Assembly: GCA_020746105.1 (NCBI GenBank)
Contig: CM036618.1
Span: 14,801,001 to 14,865,000 of the forward strand
Reading direction: 5' to 3'
Origin: Trogon surrucura
Lineage: Eukaryota > Chordata > Aves > Trogoniformes > Trogonidae
Length of the DNA stretch: 64,000 bases
In this document: piece after piece, positions 35,691 to 46,088 of the stretch
Layout of the letters: each line of letters starts with the position of its first letter
How positions within the stretch are numbered: the first letter of the stretch is position 1
Translations under genes and position numbers: made by a program
The notes under the pieces: generated by a model
Told to the model about the DNA's origin: nothing
Databases searched by the model: none
What the model saw: the letters and a program-made list of their open reading frames with translations, nothing else

Positions 35691-37839
35691 TCCCCTCAGA
35701 AGGGAACTATGTTCCTGCAGGATGACCATGCGTGTGCTGAACAGCATAGTGTAACAGAGGTTGTCCTTTGACAGAAGTTGTCCTTTCTAATTATCGTTAT
35801 TAATACTTTCTGCAAGCCCACTGGCTTCATGACACTCTCCTGCCTTTGGCAAACTGTAGCGAGTGGTTGAACCACATGATTTAATTTCATAGGTGACTGT
35901 GTAAACATACAGTGGAAAACAACCAAACAGAATCTGAACACACATATGCCAGAATTAATTAAACCAGATGCAATTAAAACTATATCACTGGGGATATCCC
36001 ATACTGTATATTGCACCTCACAGAGAAGGCGGCTGGTTTGCCTGTCTTGGCTACTGTGATCAGGGACAGGGAAAGCCATATGGAGGGAGCAGGAAACTTT
36101 ACCTTCCTGACAAGTAACTGAACACTCTAAGCTGGAAAATATGGGCAAAAAAGAGGAGAAACACAGGAAGCAGTGAACCGTCGGCTTTGCTAGAAACTGG
36201 TAGACACCTTGCTGGGGAAGAGGACTAGCATCCAGAAACAGAGCTACAGAATGCCTTAGTGTTAACTGAAATACAGACAATTAATAGGAAAGTAGTGAGA
36301 GTTTGTTTCTTGGAGGTTATAGAAACCCAGAAAATGATTGAAATCTGCTCAAAATGCAGATTTGTGGAGGATAGTTCCCTTGAAAAAGAAAGAACAGGTA
36401 GAAGGAGCAAGATCTTTGTTATTACTTTCCTTAGGATTACCCCACAGTCAAACCACATAGTCCTGTTTCCTTGAAGAGTTTTGCTGTTCCACTGTGTAAG
36501 TTTTGTTGTAACAAAATATTGTGCTTGATGACACAGATATAAGGTACGTTGCAAAGATACAGAGCCTGATGATGTACTCTAAACAAGAAACTCAGATAGT
36601 TTTCCAGCTTTGTGTGGTATGGGATCCGGGCATTCATTACTGTTCTTGTTTTTAGAGTACACATGGTGATACTGGATTCCTTTAAAGACAGGATCCTTTT
36701 TCAGAACTTTGAGAAGGAAAGTTTTCTTCTGAATAACACACTAAATTAGAAGAATACATACAACTAATTTCTTTGTGTTTAGACAATCCCCAGTCATTAC
36801 ACTACTGATTTGCTTGCTCCTGACCCTTAATCTTTATATTTCCTTACATATTTCCAACAGGGAGATAACACGTTACTACTCCCCCTCCCTGCCCCTTGCC
36901 ATTCTTATAAGAAGTAAATGAATTTCAGTAATTCCTTCTGTAGCCTTACAGATCCCAGCTGAACTGGAATTGTGCTTCTGTTTCTTTTGCTGTTACTATT
37001 AGTGGTTGCATAGAAGTCTCAGTTGCTATCTCACTTTCTGGAACCCAGTGTGATATTTTGCTGGAAGACATAAGCCTTTCTAGTGATTTCGCTTTTACAC
37101 AGAAAGTTCTAATTCCATATTGCCTTCTCTGAAAGTATTCCTCACAAATGTTGCCTTTTTTTGCCCCCCCAGACATGTTAGTTTATATGTTGTACTTCAT
37201 GTGAGAAACACCTTACATAGTATCTGCACCATTCTGAGTCAAAAAAGGATCAGCGGGTATGTTAACTGCATCTCTCATTTTTCTGTCTTTGGTATTAAAC
37301 AGATTTTTATTTTTGTTAAAAAAGTCATTTTAATACACATCAGATGATTCCTAATTTTTGTTCTTGATTTTCCTAACTCAAGACCTGTTTCTCCGCTTTC
37401 ATTTGTGCAAATTTTCAACCAGTGAGAGCACATTTTAGGATACTGCTCTCCAGAATGATCTGATCTGTTTTTATTTCATAGGATTTCTTAACAATCTTTT
37501 TATTATCTTAAAGATTTTTCACATCAGTCTACTCAGATTGAAGTTTTCTGTGTTTGTACAGGTTTGACTGAACTGTGGACCTTCCTCAGACACCAGAGCA
37601 TTTCCATATGTGGTGATCATTGATTTATATTCACTATAGCATGTTGGTTCTCTATACCAAGGTAACATGAACAATAATTGTACATTAAAAAATAATTTTT
37701 GCAGGTATATGCAAATATATTCCTATTGGTGACCATAACTTCCACATACAATAGACATAAGATTATGCAATTTTTAGTTTTATCAGTTTTATGATCTTTT
37801 TTTTTTGATTCATACAGTACCTTTGCATGTCCTTCTATA
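35691..37839. other. unique DNA; long frame without known domain
   Basis: Beyond the CR1 5' end lies DNA with no recognised element. A minus-strand frame at 36280-35696 is 194 codons long but cysteine- and serine-rich, with no motif, and its 3' end runs to the CR1 edge. I treat it as chance. A minus segment at 37128-36950 ends in GTAAGG but has a poor acceptor. A 7-bp-stem hairpin (AGTTCCC/GGGAACT) at 35688-35708 sits on the CR1 boundary. Confidence 0.4.
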
Positions 37840-38436
37840 GTCCCTCCCACTATAAAAGAAGATAAGTTTCAAGACTGCCTGAGGAACCTGAACATACATA
37901 AGCCTACGGGACCTGATGAGACACATCCCAGAGTCAGTCCCAGCGGCTGAAGTAGTTGCCAAACCACTCTCTATGATATCTGAAGAGTCATGGCAGTCAG
38001 GTGAAGTCCCTGGGGACTGGAAAAAAAGGCTGTTCAGCCTGGAGAAGAGAAGACTATGAGCAGACATCAAAGGCCTTCTTGTGGCTTTTCAATACTTAAA
38101 GAGTGCCTAAAGAAAAGATGGGGACAAACTTCTTAGCAAAGCCTGTAGCAATAGAACAAGGGGTAATGTTTTTAAGCTAAATGAGAGTCTGTACTCTATG
38201 ATTTAGACTAGATATAAGGAAGCATTTTTTTATAACAGTGAGGGTGCTGAAACACTGCAACAGGTTGCCCAGATTGGTGGTAGAAGCCCTGACCCTGGAC
38301 ACATTCAAGGTCAAGTTGGATGGGGCTCTGAGCAATCTGATCTAAAGATGTCCCGACTTACTGCAGATAGGTTAGACTAGATGACCTTTAGAGGTCACTT
38401 CCAACCCAAAGCATTTTATGATTGTACGATTTTCTG
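37840..38436 (+). mobile_element. CR1 LINE with internal deletion
   Basis: A plus-strand copy that starts in early RT (AGACTGCCTGAGGAACCTGA, CCTACGGGACCTGATGAG), reaches GGTGAAGTCCCTGGGGACTGG, then at about 38023 jumps to GGCTGTTCAGCCTGGAGAAG of the C-terminal region, deleting most of RT. The 3' UTR ends in GCATTTTATGATTGTACGAT. Frames are broken throughout. It resembles the copy at 10.5-11.9 kb in sequence type. Confidence 0.88.
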
Positions 38437-39285
38437 TAGCAATATGTCTGTTAAGTCTTCTCTGAAGTGTGTCATTGCCTTTGGTCCCACTATCCTCTAA
38501 CTCTTAAGTGGAAAACCATCAGCTACAGATAGTTTTGTTCCAGCTCTGTAGATAACAGAGACATGGTCACTTGCCAATTTATTCCCAAACCACCCCCAAG
38601 AAATAGCTGTAAATGATTTTTCCAATGTTTTACCAGTGTGAAACTGTACCCCTTAAAAACAAAGAGGAAGATATTTTCACATTTATTCTTATTACGTGAA
38701 CTTTAAAAAGACAGTCTACAATCCACACAGTCCTTCCAGCACAGCATTTGCAATCATAATTGAGATGTGTATCTCTCTACTGTGTCTTGAATGAACACTG
38801 CACAATTTTCCTCTTCCCTGCAGATTTGGTTCTGTAGATTACAGGGGTAGGCTGGTGAATAATTTCCTCTCAGGTGTTTCAATGACAAGCTATAGGATTT
38901 ATTACTGCACTTCAGTAAAATGAGAGGGCTATAGTCAAAGAGTGAAAGGCCCGAGGTGCTCAGCTTTTAAGGCTCTACTACTTTGTGAAGGCATAAGTGT
39001 TCTTCTCGTCTTTTCCGTCACACTTTTCCAGTGTTCAAGAAATTTTCCTAGTTCAAAGAAACCATTACCTTCCAAAGTCAGTGTTTGGTATACTGTTAGT
39101 TTTACTTTTTTTTTTCCTGGTGGTTCCTCGGCACACAGACAAACCTCTAAGATTTCTTGTTCCTAGTGAGGGAAATCCCATGCTCTGATCTTGCAGGATC
39201 ATAGACAGAAGAGAGGTCATAGCTCAGCGCTGTGAGTGAAGGAAATGCAGCTCTGTGTGCAGAGGAAACAACCAAAATCAGAGAA
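38437..39285. other. unique DNA
   Basis: No element or gene was recognised between two CR1 copies. Confidence 0.5.
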
Positions 39286-39565
39286 CAGAATCATAGAATT
39301 ATTTATGTTGGAAAAGACCTTTAAGATCAGCCATTAACCTAGTGTCAAGTCCACCACTAAACCATGTTACTAAACACCACATCTACATGTATTTTACAGA
39401 CCTCCAGGGATGGTGACTCCACCACTTCCCTGTGCATCCTGTTCCAGTGCTTGACAACCCTTTCGGTAAACAATTTTTTCTTAATATCCAATCTAAACAT
39501 CCCCTGGCACAACTTGAGACCATTTCTTTTTGTCCTATTAACAAGGGAAACAATGTGTTATACCA
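39286..39565 (-). mobile_element. CR1 LINE 3' fragment, CCAACCATTAACC-type tail
   Basis: The plus strand starts CAGAATCATAGAATTATTTA, then GGAAAAGACCTTTAAGATCA and CCTCCAGGGATGGTGACTCC, the 3' UTR and C-terminal coding region of a CR1 in reverse. Homology fades after CAAGGGAAACAATGTG. An AGGCTGAACGAGC string near 39720 may be a residual piece. Confidence 0.85.
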
Positions 39566-40394
39566 GTTCTTTGAAGTTCCTTCTTGTTGGGCAAGACAGA
39601 TATCTCTGTCAAGTGCTCTGTGGCATTTTGATGTTCCAAGAAGGAAATCAACAGTGGCTGTCATTCTGAGAGGGGTGGGAGTGGAAACTTGGTCATTTGC
39701 AATTAGTTGCAGGTTCCTAAGGCTGAACGAGCAAGTCCAGCATTATGTTTGCTTTTTACAGGCTTTAGTGTCCTGAAGACATGGTAATTAGAGTGTTTTA
39801 TTTCTTAAAGCTTCTGTAACTAATTTTGTACTGTTCCCTTTTATTGTCTTCTTTATGATATTAATGAAATTGCTAATGCAGACTTACTTAAATAGGAGTG
39901 TTATGCTAAGTACTAACTTAAACACAAATTTACCTGGGTGATAATGGTGTAATTATTTTCTTCGGTTATCTACAGGCTAATATGTAAAGTAAATGAGAAA
40001 CTATTACTTCTTGCTTTGATGGAAAACATTTTAATTATTAAAAAAATTTTGAAATTAGGAGCTACATGTCATATTATTAATCACTCTTCCCTTGCAACTC
40101 TCTCTCCTTACAAACAGACCTCTTAGCAGGAGGTACCAAAACATTCTACAGGGACTTTGTGAAACACAGACTAAATCCACCTGTTTCTGCAAAGTATTGA
40201 GTTGAAAGCAGCATCAGCTAATAGAAAATTTTTTCTTTCCTACTATTATTTATCAGTTTTCTACTTTACATTTGCTATTACTGTAGTATCTATTTAACAG
40301 CCAGGTCTATTTAACATGTTTTTCCTTCTCCTTTCTTTGCTTCTGACAACTTGCCCTTCTTCTGTTGTCATTCAAGTGATATAACAGAAACCTA

Positions 40395-40500
40395 AAAAGG
40401 AGGTAGTAGAGCACTGTAAAAGCTGCCAGATTTTAGACTATTGAATCTCTTCTGGCAGCTCATTCCACAGCTGAACAAACCTGAGTATGAACACTTTATC
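40395..40500 (-). mobile_element. possible ancient LINE remnant
   Basis: A minus-strand translation contains FVQLWNELPEEIQ, like the WNxLP block near the end of CR1 and L2-type ORF2, within about 100 bp of otherwise unmatched DNA. No tail is visible. Similarity by eye only. Confidence 0.3.
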
Positions 40501-40692
40501 TTTCCTATTTTGTTCACGATTAAAAAGCTTTTAAGCTTTATGCATAACTTTGAACCATGTCAGTAGTACGATTGACTTTTGGGGACAGTAGATATGCCTC
40601 AGGTTATATATGTTTAAATTCCTTCTCTGAATTGGAGCTTTAGTTTCATGTTTGTGTATCTCTTATAACACAAAGAATAAAAGTTCTCTTAC

Positions 40693-40947
40693 CTTGTTAT
40701 AGAAGGATGAGAGTGTGATTGTTGAGATACCTGGATTTTCCAAACACAAATCATTGAAAACCAGACTGAAGTCTTCAGGTGGTAACAGAAGATTGAAGGG
40801 AGCAATGTTGTTCTGGTTCATTGTGCTGAGAAGAGTGGTAATGTGCTTCACACTGGCTAAAGACTTTTCTTGAGCTCCACCATTAGCTTCAGGCACAATG
40901 TGTTGCACAAAATCGTTGCTGAGTGACAGCAGTTTTAACAGTATGAC
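40693..40947 (-). CDS. candidate 255-bp exon, best host coding candidate
   Basis: Exactly 85 codons between acceptor ...AAGTCAG and donor AACAAG|GTAAGAGAAC, which fits consensus closely. The frame begins VILLKLLSLSNDFVQHIV, has ASVKHITTLLSTMNQNN and LLLPPEDFSLVFNDL, and ends STITLSSFYNK. Codon use is even, with no low complexity; the content suggests a mostly helical soluble protein. Phase 0 at both ends matches the upstream 48- and 51-bp candidates. Weak points: a thin polypyrimidine tract at the acceptor, and a frame length that is not exceptional for this DNA. I do not recognise the family. Confidence 0.42.
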
Positions 40948-40959
40948 CTGACTTCAGTT

Positions 40960-40965
40960 TTTATT
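40960..40965 (-). terminator. possible polyadenylation signal AATAAA
   Basis: The minus strand reads CATCAATAAAAACTG. It is meaningful only if the rival terminal exon is real; AATAAA is common in AT-rich DNA. Confidence 0.2.
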
Positions 40966-41140
40966 GATGGAGAATGAAGTATTCGTGTGCTGCAGCTACT
41001 CTGTAAGCGACGATGAGTGGGGAGAAAAGAGCCGAGGTGGGGTAGGAAGGGCAGGAGCCTCACAGTCACAGTGAGGGCACAGTCCCACAGTACTCGAACA
41101 AGAAAAGCACAGTGGAGTTGATGAGAGTAATCAAAGTTAT

Positions 41141-41198
41141 TCAGGAGTCCAGATCATCAGGCGCATCCATGGTGACAAGGCACTCCTTGATCAACGAA
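41141..41198 (-). CDS. rival candidate terminal exon with stop
   Basis: Acceptor TTTTCCTTTATAG opens a segment that, with one leading base, reads SLIKECLVTMDAPDDLDS and then TGA. A 30-bp candidate at 41341-41312 (acceptor TTAACAG, donor AAG|GTAAGAG, reading QPESYPRNK) leaves the two bases needed to join it, and the 48-bp segment in its alternative frame joins that one in turn. An AATAAA lies about 175 bp downstream on the same strand (40965-40960). It conflicts with the 255-bp exon model, since that exon would start just after this poly(A) signal. Not recognised. Confidence 0.25.
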
Positions 41199-41494
41199 CT
41201 ATAAAGGAAAAGTTACTTAATGAGTGTTCTACTTGGATCTCTGTTTGTTCTTTCTGGTATTTGGACAGTGTAATTTCAGTCTTGTTTGAATTCATATGGC
41301 TAGTCTCTTACCTTTTATTTCTAGGATAAGATTCAGGCTGCCTGTTAAGGCAATCAATAGTCACTTTGACAGGATGATCTAGACCTACTGAAATAGGTAG
41401 ACTTTTTGTCCTGTTGATAGTGAGAAATACGATTTGCAAAGGTGATTACAAAGCTAGCATACTGCCAGGAAATATTGCTATAGCCAGCCATTAC

Positions 41495-41542
41495 CTCTGG
41501 ACGCAAGAATCTGTCTGAGAACTGGCTCCACTCTGAATGACA
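41495..41542 (-). CDS. candidate exon 2 of a minus-strand cluster
   Basis: 48 bp with acceptor TTTGGTTTGCAG and donor GAG|GTAATGG. In phase 0 it reads CHSEWSQFSDRFLRPE, joining the previous and next candidates without a phase break. In another frame it reads VIQSGASSQTDSCVQ and joins a different downstream set (41341-41312 and 41198-41141). All three frames are open, so the frame cannot be settled from this segment alone. Confidence 0.3.
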
Positions 41543-42009
41543 CTGCAAACCAAATACTGCAATTCATTCAGGAGTCAAAGAGTAAAGGTCTTTTCTGGGA
41601 ATACACATAAAATTAGATAGATGCCTTTTTCTATGGCAATAAGTGCTGATGGTGGTGTCTACTTTTTTGAACCTAGCCTAATTGTTGAAGAGCTAGCCTA
41701 GGGGAACAAAGTTGCAGCCTGTCCTCACTTGGGAAATGCATCTAGAGAGACTAATCCCTGAGCTTTTGTTCATCAGGACTGTGTTAGAACTGGAGGATCT
41801 TCTACTGTGACATCTTTCACTATGACTCTTCCTACTGAGTATGCACTATGTGGCAACAAAGCATGCAAGGTGAAGAAGAACAAACAAAAAGAGGATGATT
41901 CTAGCCTGCAGCTCAGGTCACTTGACCTAGAGTCTGGATCTAGCTTTGCAGTCACACTTTCCCTGCAAGTTTTTGTTATCGAACAAAACAAAAAATACAT
42001 CAGCGAAGA

Positions 42010-42035
42010 GTGCCCTGTGCCCTGTGCCCTGTGCC
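42010..42035 (+). repeat. 7-bp tandem repeat (GTGCCCT)3.7
   Basis: Three full copies of GTGCCCT and a partial GTGCC, in an otherwise AT-rich setting. Confidence 0.9.
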
Positions 42036-42239
42036 AGTAATTAGTGACATCAGCAACAATGCCTTAGCAAAAAAAATTCTCCTGAAGGAGGGTTCAGCAA
42101 AAAAGCCTCTTTCTGAAGCGAATAAAACCGCAGTTTGAACCCCCTCACTGCTCTGTTCCTTCCTAAAACTCATATCCATTCTCGTCCTTTTACCTCAGTG
42201 CATCGGCATAAGGAGTTTTTGGTTGAAAATGGTTCTTAC

Positions 42240-42290
42240 CTCTTTGCAAACCTTCAGGAGTCCTTGAAGATAAGGAACAACATATATATG
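42240..42290 (-). CDS. candidate exon 1 of a minus-strand cluster
   Basis: 51 bp bounded by acceptor CCCTTCAAGTAG and a near-consensus donor GAG|GTAAGAACC. Phase 0 to phase 0, 17 codons: HIYVVPYLQGLLKVCKE. A stop lies in frame just upstream, so the acceptor choice fixes the start. A stronger pyrimidine-tract acceptor 25 bp upstream (TTTTCCCCTTCAG) would give a different frame (ending SRTPEGLQR plus one base). The protein is not recognised. See the two following exons. Confidence 0.3.
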
Positions 42291-44636
42291 CTACTTGAAG
42301 GGAAAAGAAAAGAATCTGAAGGGGAAAAGGAGCCAATGCATTCAATAACATTTTGCTGAATGCTTTGATCATCACAGTTTTATCAATTGTTCATTGTGAC
42401 AAAAACAAGATTTGTTAGATACAGAAGAGCACTCACCTATTGAAAATCTCATTCCTGGACCATTCAGTGTTTACATCTTCATTGTTAAAGGTATTCATTC
42501 CCGTCCTCAGAAATGATCCCTAGATAATTTATTTATATCCCCTTAAACAAAATATTTTACACTCACATTGCTCAGAACCAGTCTTTTCTAGGCAGAAAAG
42601 TCATGCTTACTCAGCGTAGAAGATAGATAACTATGGTTGCTATTTTGGGCTGTGACAGTAGTTCTTAGGGAGGGAAAAAAAAAACCAAAACAAGGAGAGA
42701 AAGGTTTCTCTGGTTCAGAGAAGTGAAATAATATGAAACTGTGACACAATTCTTCAGAGCAGTGCTTTTTTGCCACTTGATGTTGAGTTCCCTGGACAGT
42801 CATGGCAAGTTTTTTAGGGTAAATATTGTTGTATATTGTGTTGATGGCAATAAAGAACAAGAACATGTATACCTTCTGCTCCTGTCACTGTCACCTATAG
42901 GCAGTAGTACATGGAGTAAACTACCTCTAGTACTCTGTTTTTTTCTGAGAGTAAATTAATATATTAGAGTGTGAATAGTCCAGGGACCAGGACCTAAAGA
43001 AGAATAGAAGACTTAAATAATTTGAAGTTATTGTTGTACCCTAAGTACAACGAGTTGGGTCATGGCATGCCATCAATTCTGTTGGCTATTGTCTTGGTTG
43101 TGGTTCACAAAGTCATTTGTGTGAGGTCACCAGAAAGTGGAGTTTGACTTATGCATTCAGCCTGCTCTAAGCCCACGAAACTACTTCAAAGGAGACAGAT
43201 GCTTGAAGTGGGAAGCCCAAAGCAATTATAAAACTACGATGAAGATTCTTCTTCCTAGGAAACCAATTCCTAGCCTTCAGGAGAACTCTCTGATGTCTCA
43301 ATTTCTCTTATATCTCAAATTCACACCCACAGAAAAATCTTTTACCTCTTATTCCTGGGTCTGTTTTACATACTTGAAATTCTCCATGAATATCGTTATG
43401 TTAACAATTACGATATAAGCAAGACCAAGGAACAAGTTTACATGTGGAATTTTGGACATACAGCATCATATTTTGTGGAATTGGACCTGATGAGAACTTT
43501 CTTTTAATGTTTCTAATAGATTCTGAACAGGGATCGGCCAATGCAACTATTTGAGATTTGAGCTTTCATTATGTGCTGGCTGAAATACACTGACTTCAGA
43601 TACTAAAAAAAAAATAAAATAAATATTTCATAATATCCTTCTGGAGAGTTATATTTATAAATAATAAACAAGAACAATATATTTAAATTACATGTTTCTT
43701 TACTCTGAAAACTAATGCAACATTTAAATAATAATGTCATTTCAAATTACTATCTTGAGTAAATAGAGAACCTGAAGGTTTAATTGGATTTTATATTTTC
43801 TATCTTTTGGCTGTAATTCATGTATTTTATTATTTCTGTCTCTTAAGGCTTTTTAAGATGCCTGTTCAAATAGTAGACCTTCCTGAGTACAGAACACTAA
43901 AATCCTTGTACTATCAGTGCTGCATATTCTCAGAGCTACTCATTTGAAAGAACCGTACCTCACAACGTGTTACGCTTTTATGTTTCATAGAGTTGTTGTT
44001 TCTTTTGTTTCTCAGGGCTAATTCTGCATGACAGGAAGTGCTAGAATAAGTGGTCAAAATGGAGCTTCATATGGGAAGAAAATGATTCCTGCAAACCACT
44101 GTGAACCATTCTGCCACATTACCTCTGTTTACCCTGAGTTAAACCTAGCTCTAATTCAGCCACAGATGTTGTTCTCTTCTTCCTTTCCACAAATTACAGT
44201 AAAAAATAGGGAGCTAAACTGTTGACTGATACTGCTGCCAGTAGCACTGTGACATTACTTCCACAGCAGGAGGTGGTGATTGCAAAGAGCTCCTGATGTT
44301 CCTCAGTGCTTTCAACAAAGTTGGACTACAATTAAGTTTCGTCATTGTCATGTTTCATACCAACATCTGTAAACAATATTGCTATGTATTCTTTAAGGGA
44401 CCTAAACATCAGAAAGCTTTTACTAGGTGTACTTAAATATTTTGGAATAAGAAGGACAAGACTCATACTGAATTTTAGGAATTACATCTCTTCTTTTCAA
44501 GGAAAAAAAAAAAATAAATGTGATTTTCCAAATTTGATTTTAATACTAAGATTTTCATTCCTAGTATATAAGTAAAGATACCAAGTGAATCTCAGAGAAT
44601 AAACCTTTATTCCAAAAATATAGTACAAGCATTCAG

Positions 44637-44662
44637 ATTGCAGCTGCAGCTGCAGCTGCAAT
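44637..44662. repeat. 26-bp perfect palindrome with CAGCTG repeats
   Basis: ATTGCAG followed by CTGCAG-type hexamers to CTGCAAT; the whole 26 bp equals its reverse complement. It holds three CAGCTG sites spaced 6 bp apart, the E-box class bound by bHLH factors. It could equally be a (GCAGCT)n microsatellite. Confidence 0.85.
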
Positions 44663-46043
44663 AATTTCTTAGAGGTAGAGGCTTATAACCCCTGAAAGGT
44701 TTAGTGAAGCAATCTCAGGTAGTCACTCTTTGTTAAGATTATTATTCAGAACTCTTTCTATGAAGTATTAGATCCATCTCCCATTGTACCTCTGCTACAG
44801 GTTCATGGTATTAAGGTCACACTTTGTAATCATTAATGAAAAATATGTAAATGACTACCTGAGTCTATAAAATCCTCAACTACAGCATATCTAGACTTAA
44901 AAAAAAACCAAAAAACACAACTATTCTGAAAAGACAAGAAAACACCCAACAATTAAGACCCAGTTTTGCTTTCACAAGTTTGTGAACTTTCCATGTAAAC
45001 ACCAGTTTTAAATTTTAAGCGGAGCAAAGTAACATTTTCATAGTCCTTTGAAATGGGAAGGTATCTCACTCAAGGAAAACATGTTCCTCAATATAGACTT
45101 TTGGAAGGCTCTTGAATTCCCTAATAACTGATGGAAATTAATTTAACATCAAAAAAATAATTTCAGCATTTTTTTCCTCAAGTTCTGCTTTACTTTTGTT
45201 ATTGTTTTTACAGGATTGGTTGATTTGATTTGCATGGAGAAAAATGAGAGGGTTCCAGTGAGAAAGAATTGGTTTTTTGTCTGGGAAAGCTGATTATTCT
45301 ATAATGCTAAGAAATTTTAAAATGTCATTTGATGCTTTAGAAGCTATGCATTTGCCAGTGCTGAAGTTGTATCACCGACAAATCTGAAGTGTGGCACTAA
45401 TCAACAGTTACTAGTATTATATTGGCAGCACAAAATAAAAGTTAATGTAAAGTACATTTTTCTAACTTTTGTTTGTATTACTTGAAATTCTGTTATATAA
45501 GTCACTGAAGATTCAAAGGCACATAACCTGATGGAAGACTGTTGTATTTTGCTAAAGATTTAAATTTCTTCTCTTGTCAGTGAACTCCTGCAGAACAAAG
45601 TCCTAGGAATGGGATGCTCCTGGGCAAGTGCAGCTCTGGGGATCTACAGGTTTAAAATGTACCAAAGACCTTTTTTGCTTCTTAATGAAGTTCCTGTCAT
45701 GGCCGTGTGTTATTTCCAGCTTGTGATCACTTCGGTGACTCTAAGGTCACACTGGAACTTTCTGTCCAGCTCCAATGCTTCCCCTCCCACCCCCATGTCT
45801 TTGTATGAAACCTGTCAGGTTTTTATATGTAAAACAGAGGATGAATCTAAACAAATATGGGCAACAAAACATTCAAGTCAAACATTTATCTCATTCTCAA
45901 AAAGGAATTTAAAATACAGTAAAAGAATCAGGAATAAATGTGCCTCTTTGCGCTGACTATAAGAAAAGTCTAGACAATCAGTCCAAGTATAGACTTCTGA
46001 GTAGTGAACAACGAAACTTAAAATTAATCAAAACTGACACTAC

Positions 46044-46088
46044 ATAGGTCCCTTCCAGCCTAGGTCATTCTATGATTCTATGATTACA
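46044..46088 (+). mobile_element. CR1 tail remnant
   Basis: ATAGGTCCCTTCCAGCCTAG is followed by TCATTCTATGATTCTATGAT: only the last ~45 bp of a CR1 3' end. Confidence 0.8.

Larger units (their letters stand above)
39566..46043. other. mostly unique DNA, possible host exons
   Basis: Repeat-poor. The candidate exons at 40693-42290, an ancient LINE remnant, a 7-bp tandem repeat and a palindrome are given separately. A further minus segment at 40186-40112 (75 bp, phase 0, donor TTT|GTAAGG, acceptor CTTTGCAG) could follow the 255-bp exon, but the evidence is slight. Elsewhere nothing was recognised. Confidence 0.4.

Noticed and set aside
35696..36280. 194-codon minus-strand open frame
   Set aside because: No recognisable domain, odd Cys/Ser-rich composition, no splice sites or start context of note; likely chance. 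Not called as a gene.
36950..37128. Minus segment ending in GTAAGG as a possible exon
   Set aside because: The acceptor has no pyrimidine tract and the content is not protein-like enough to list.
42585..42605. 21-bp microexon (KRLVLSN) between CTGCCTAG and GTGAGTG
   Set aside because: Too short to distinguish from chance; not needed by either exon model.
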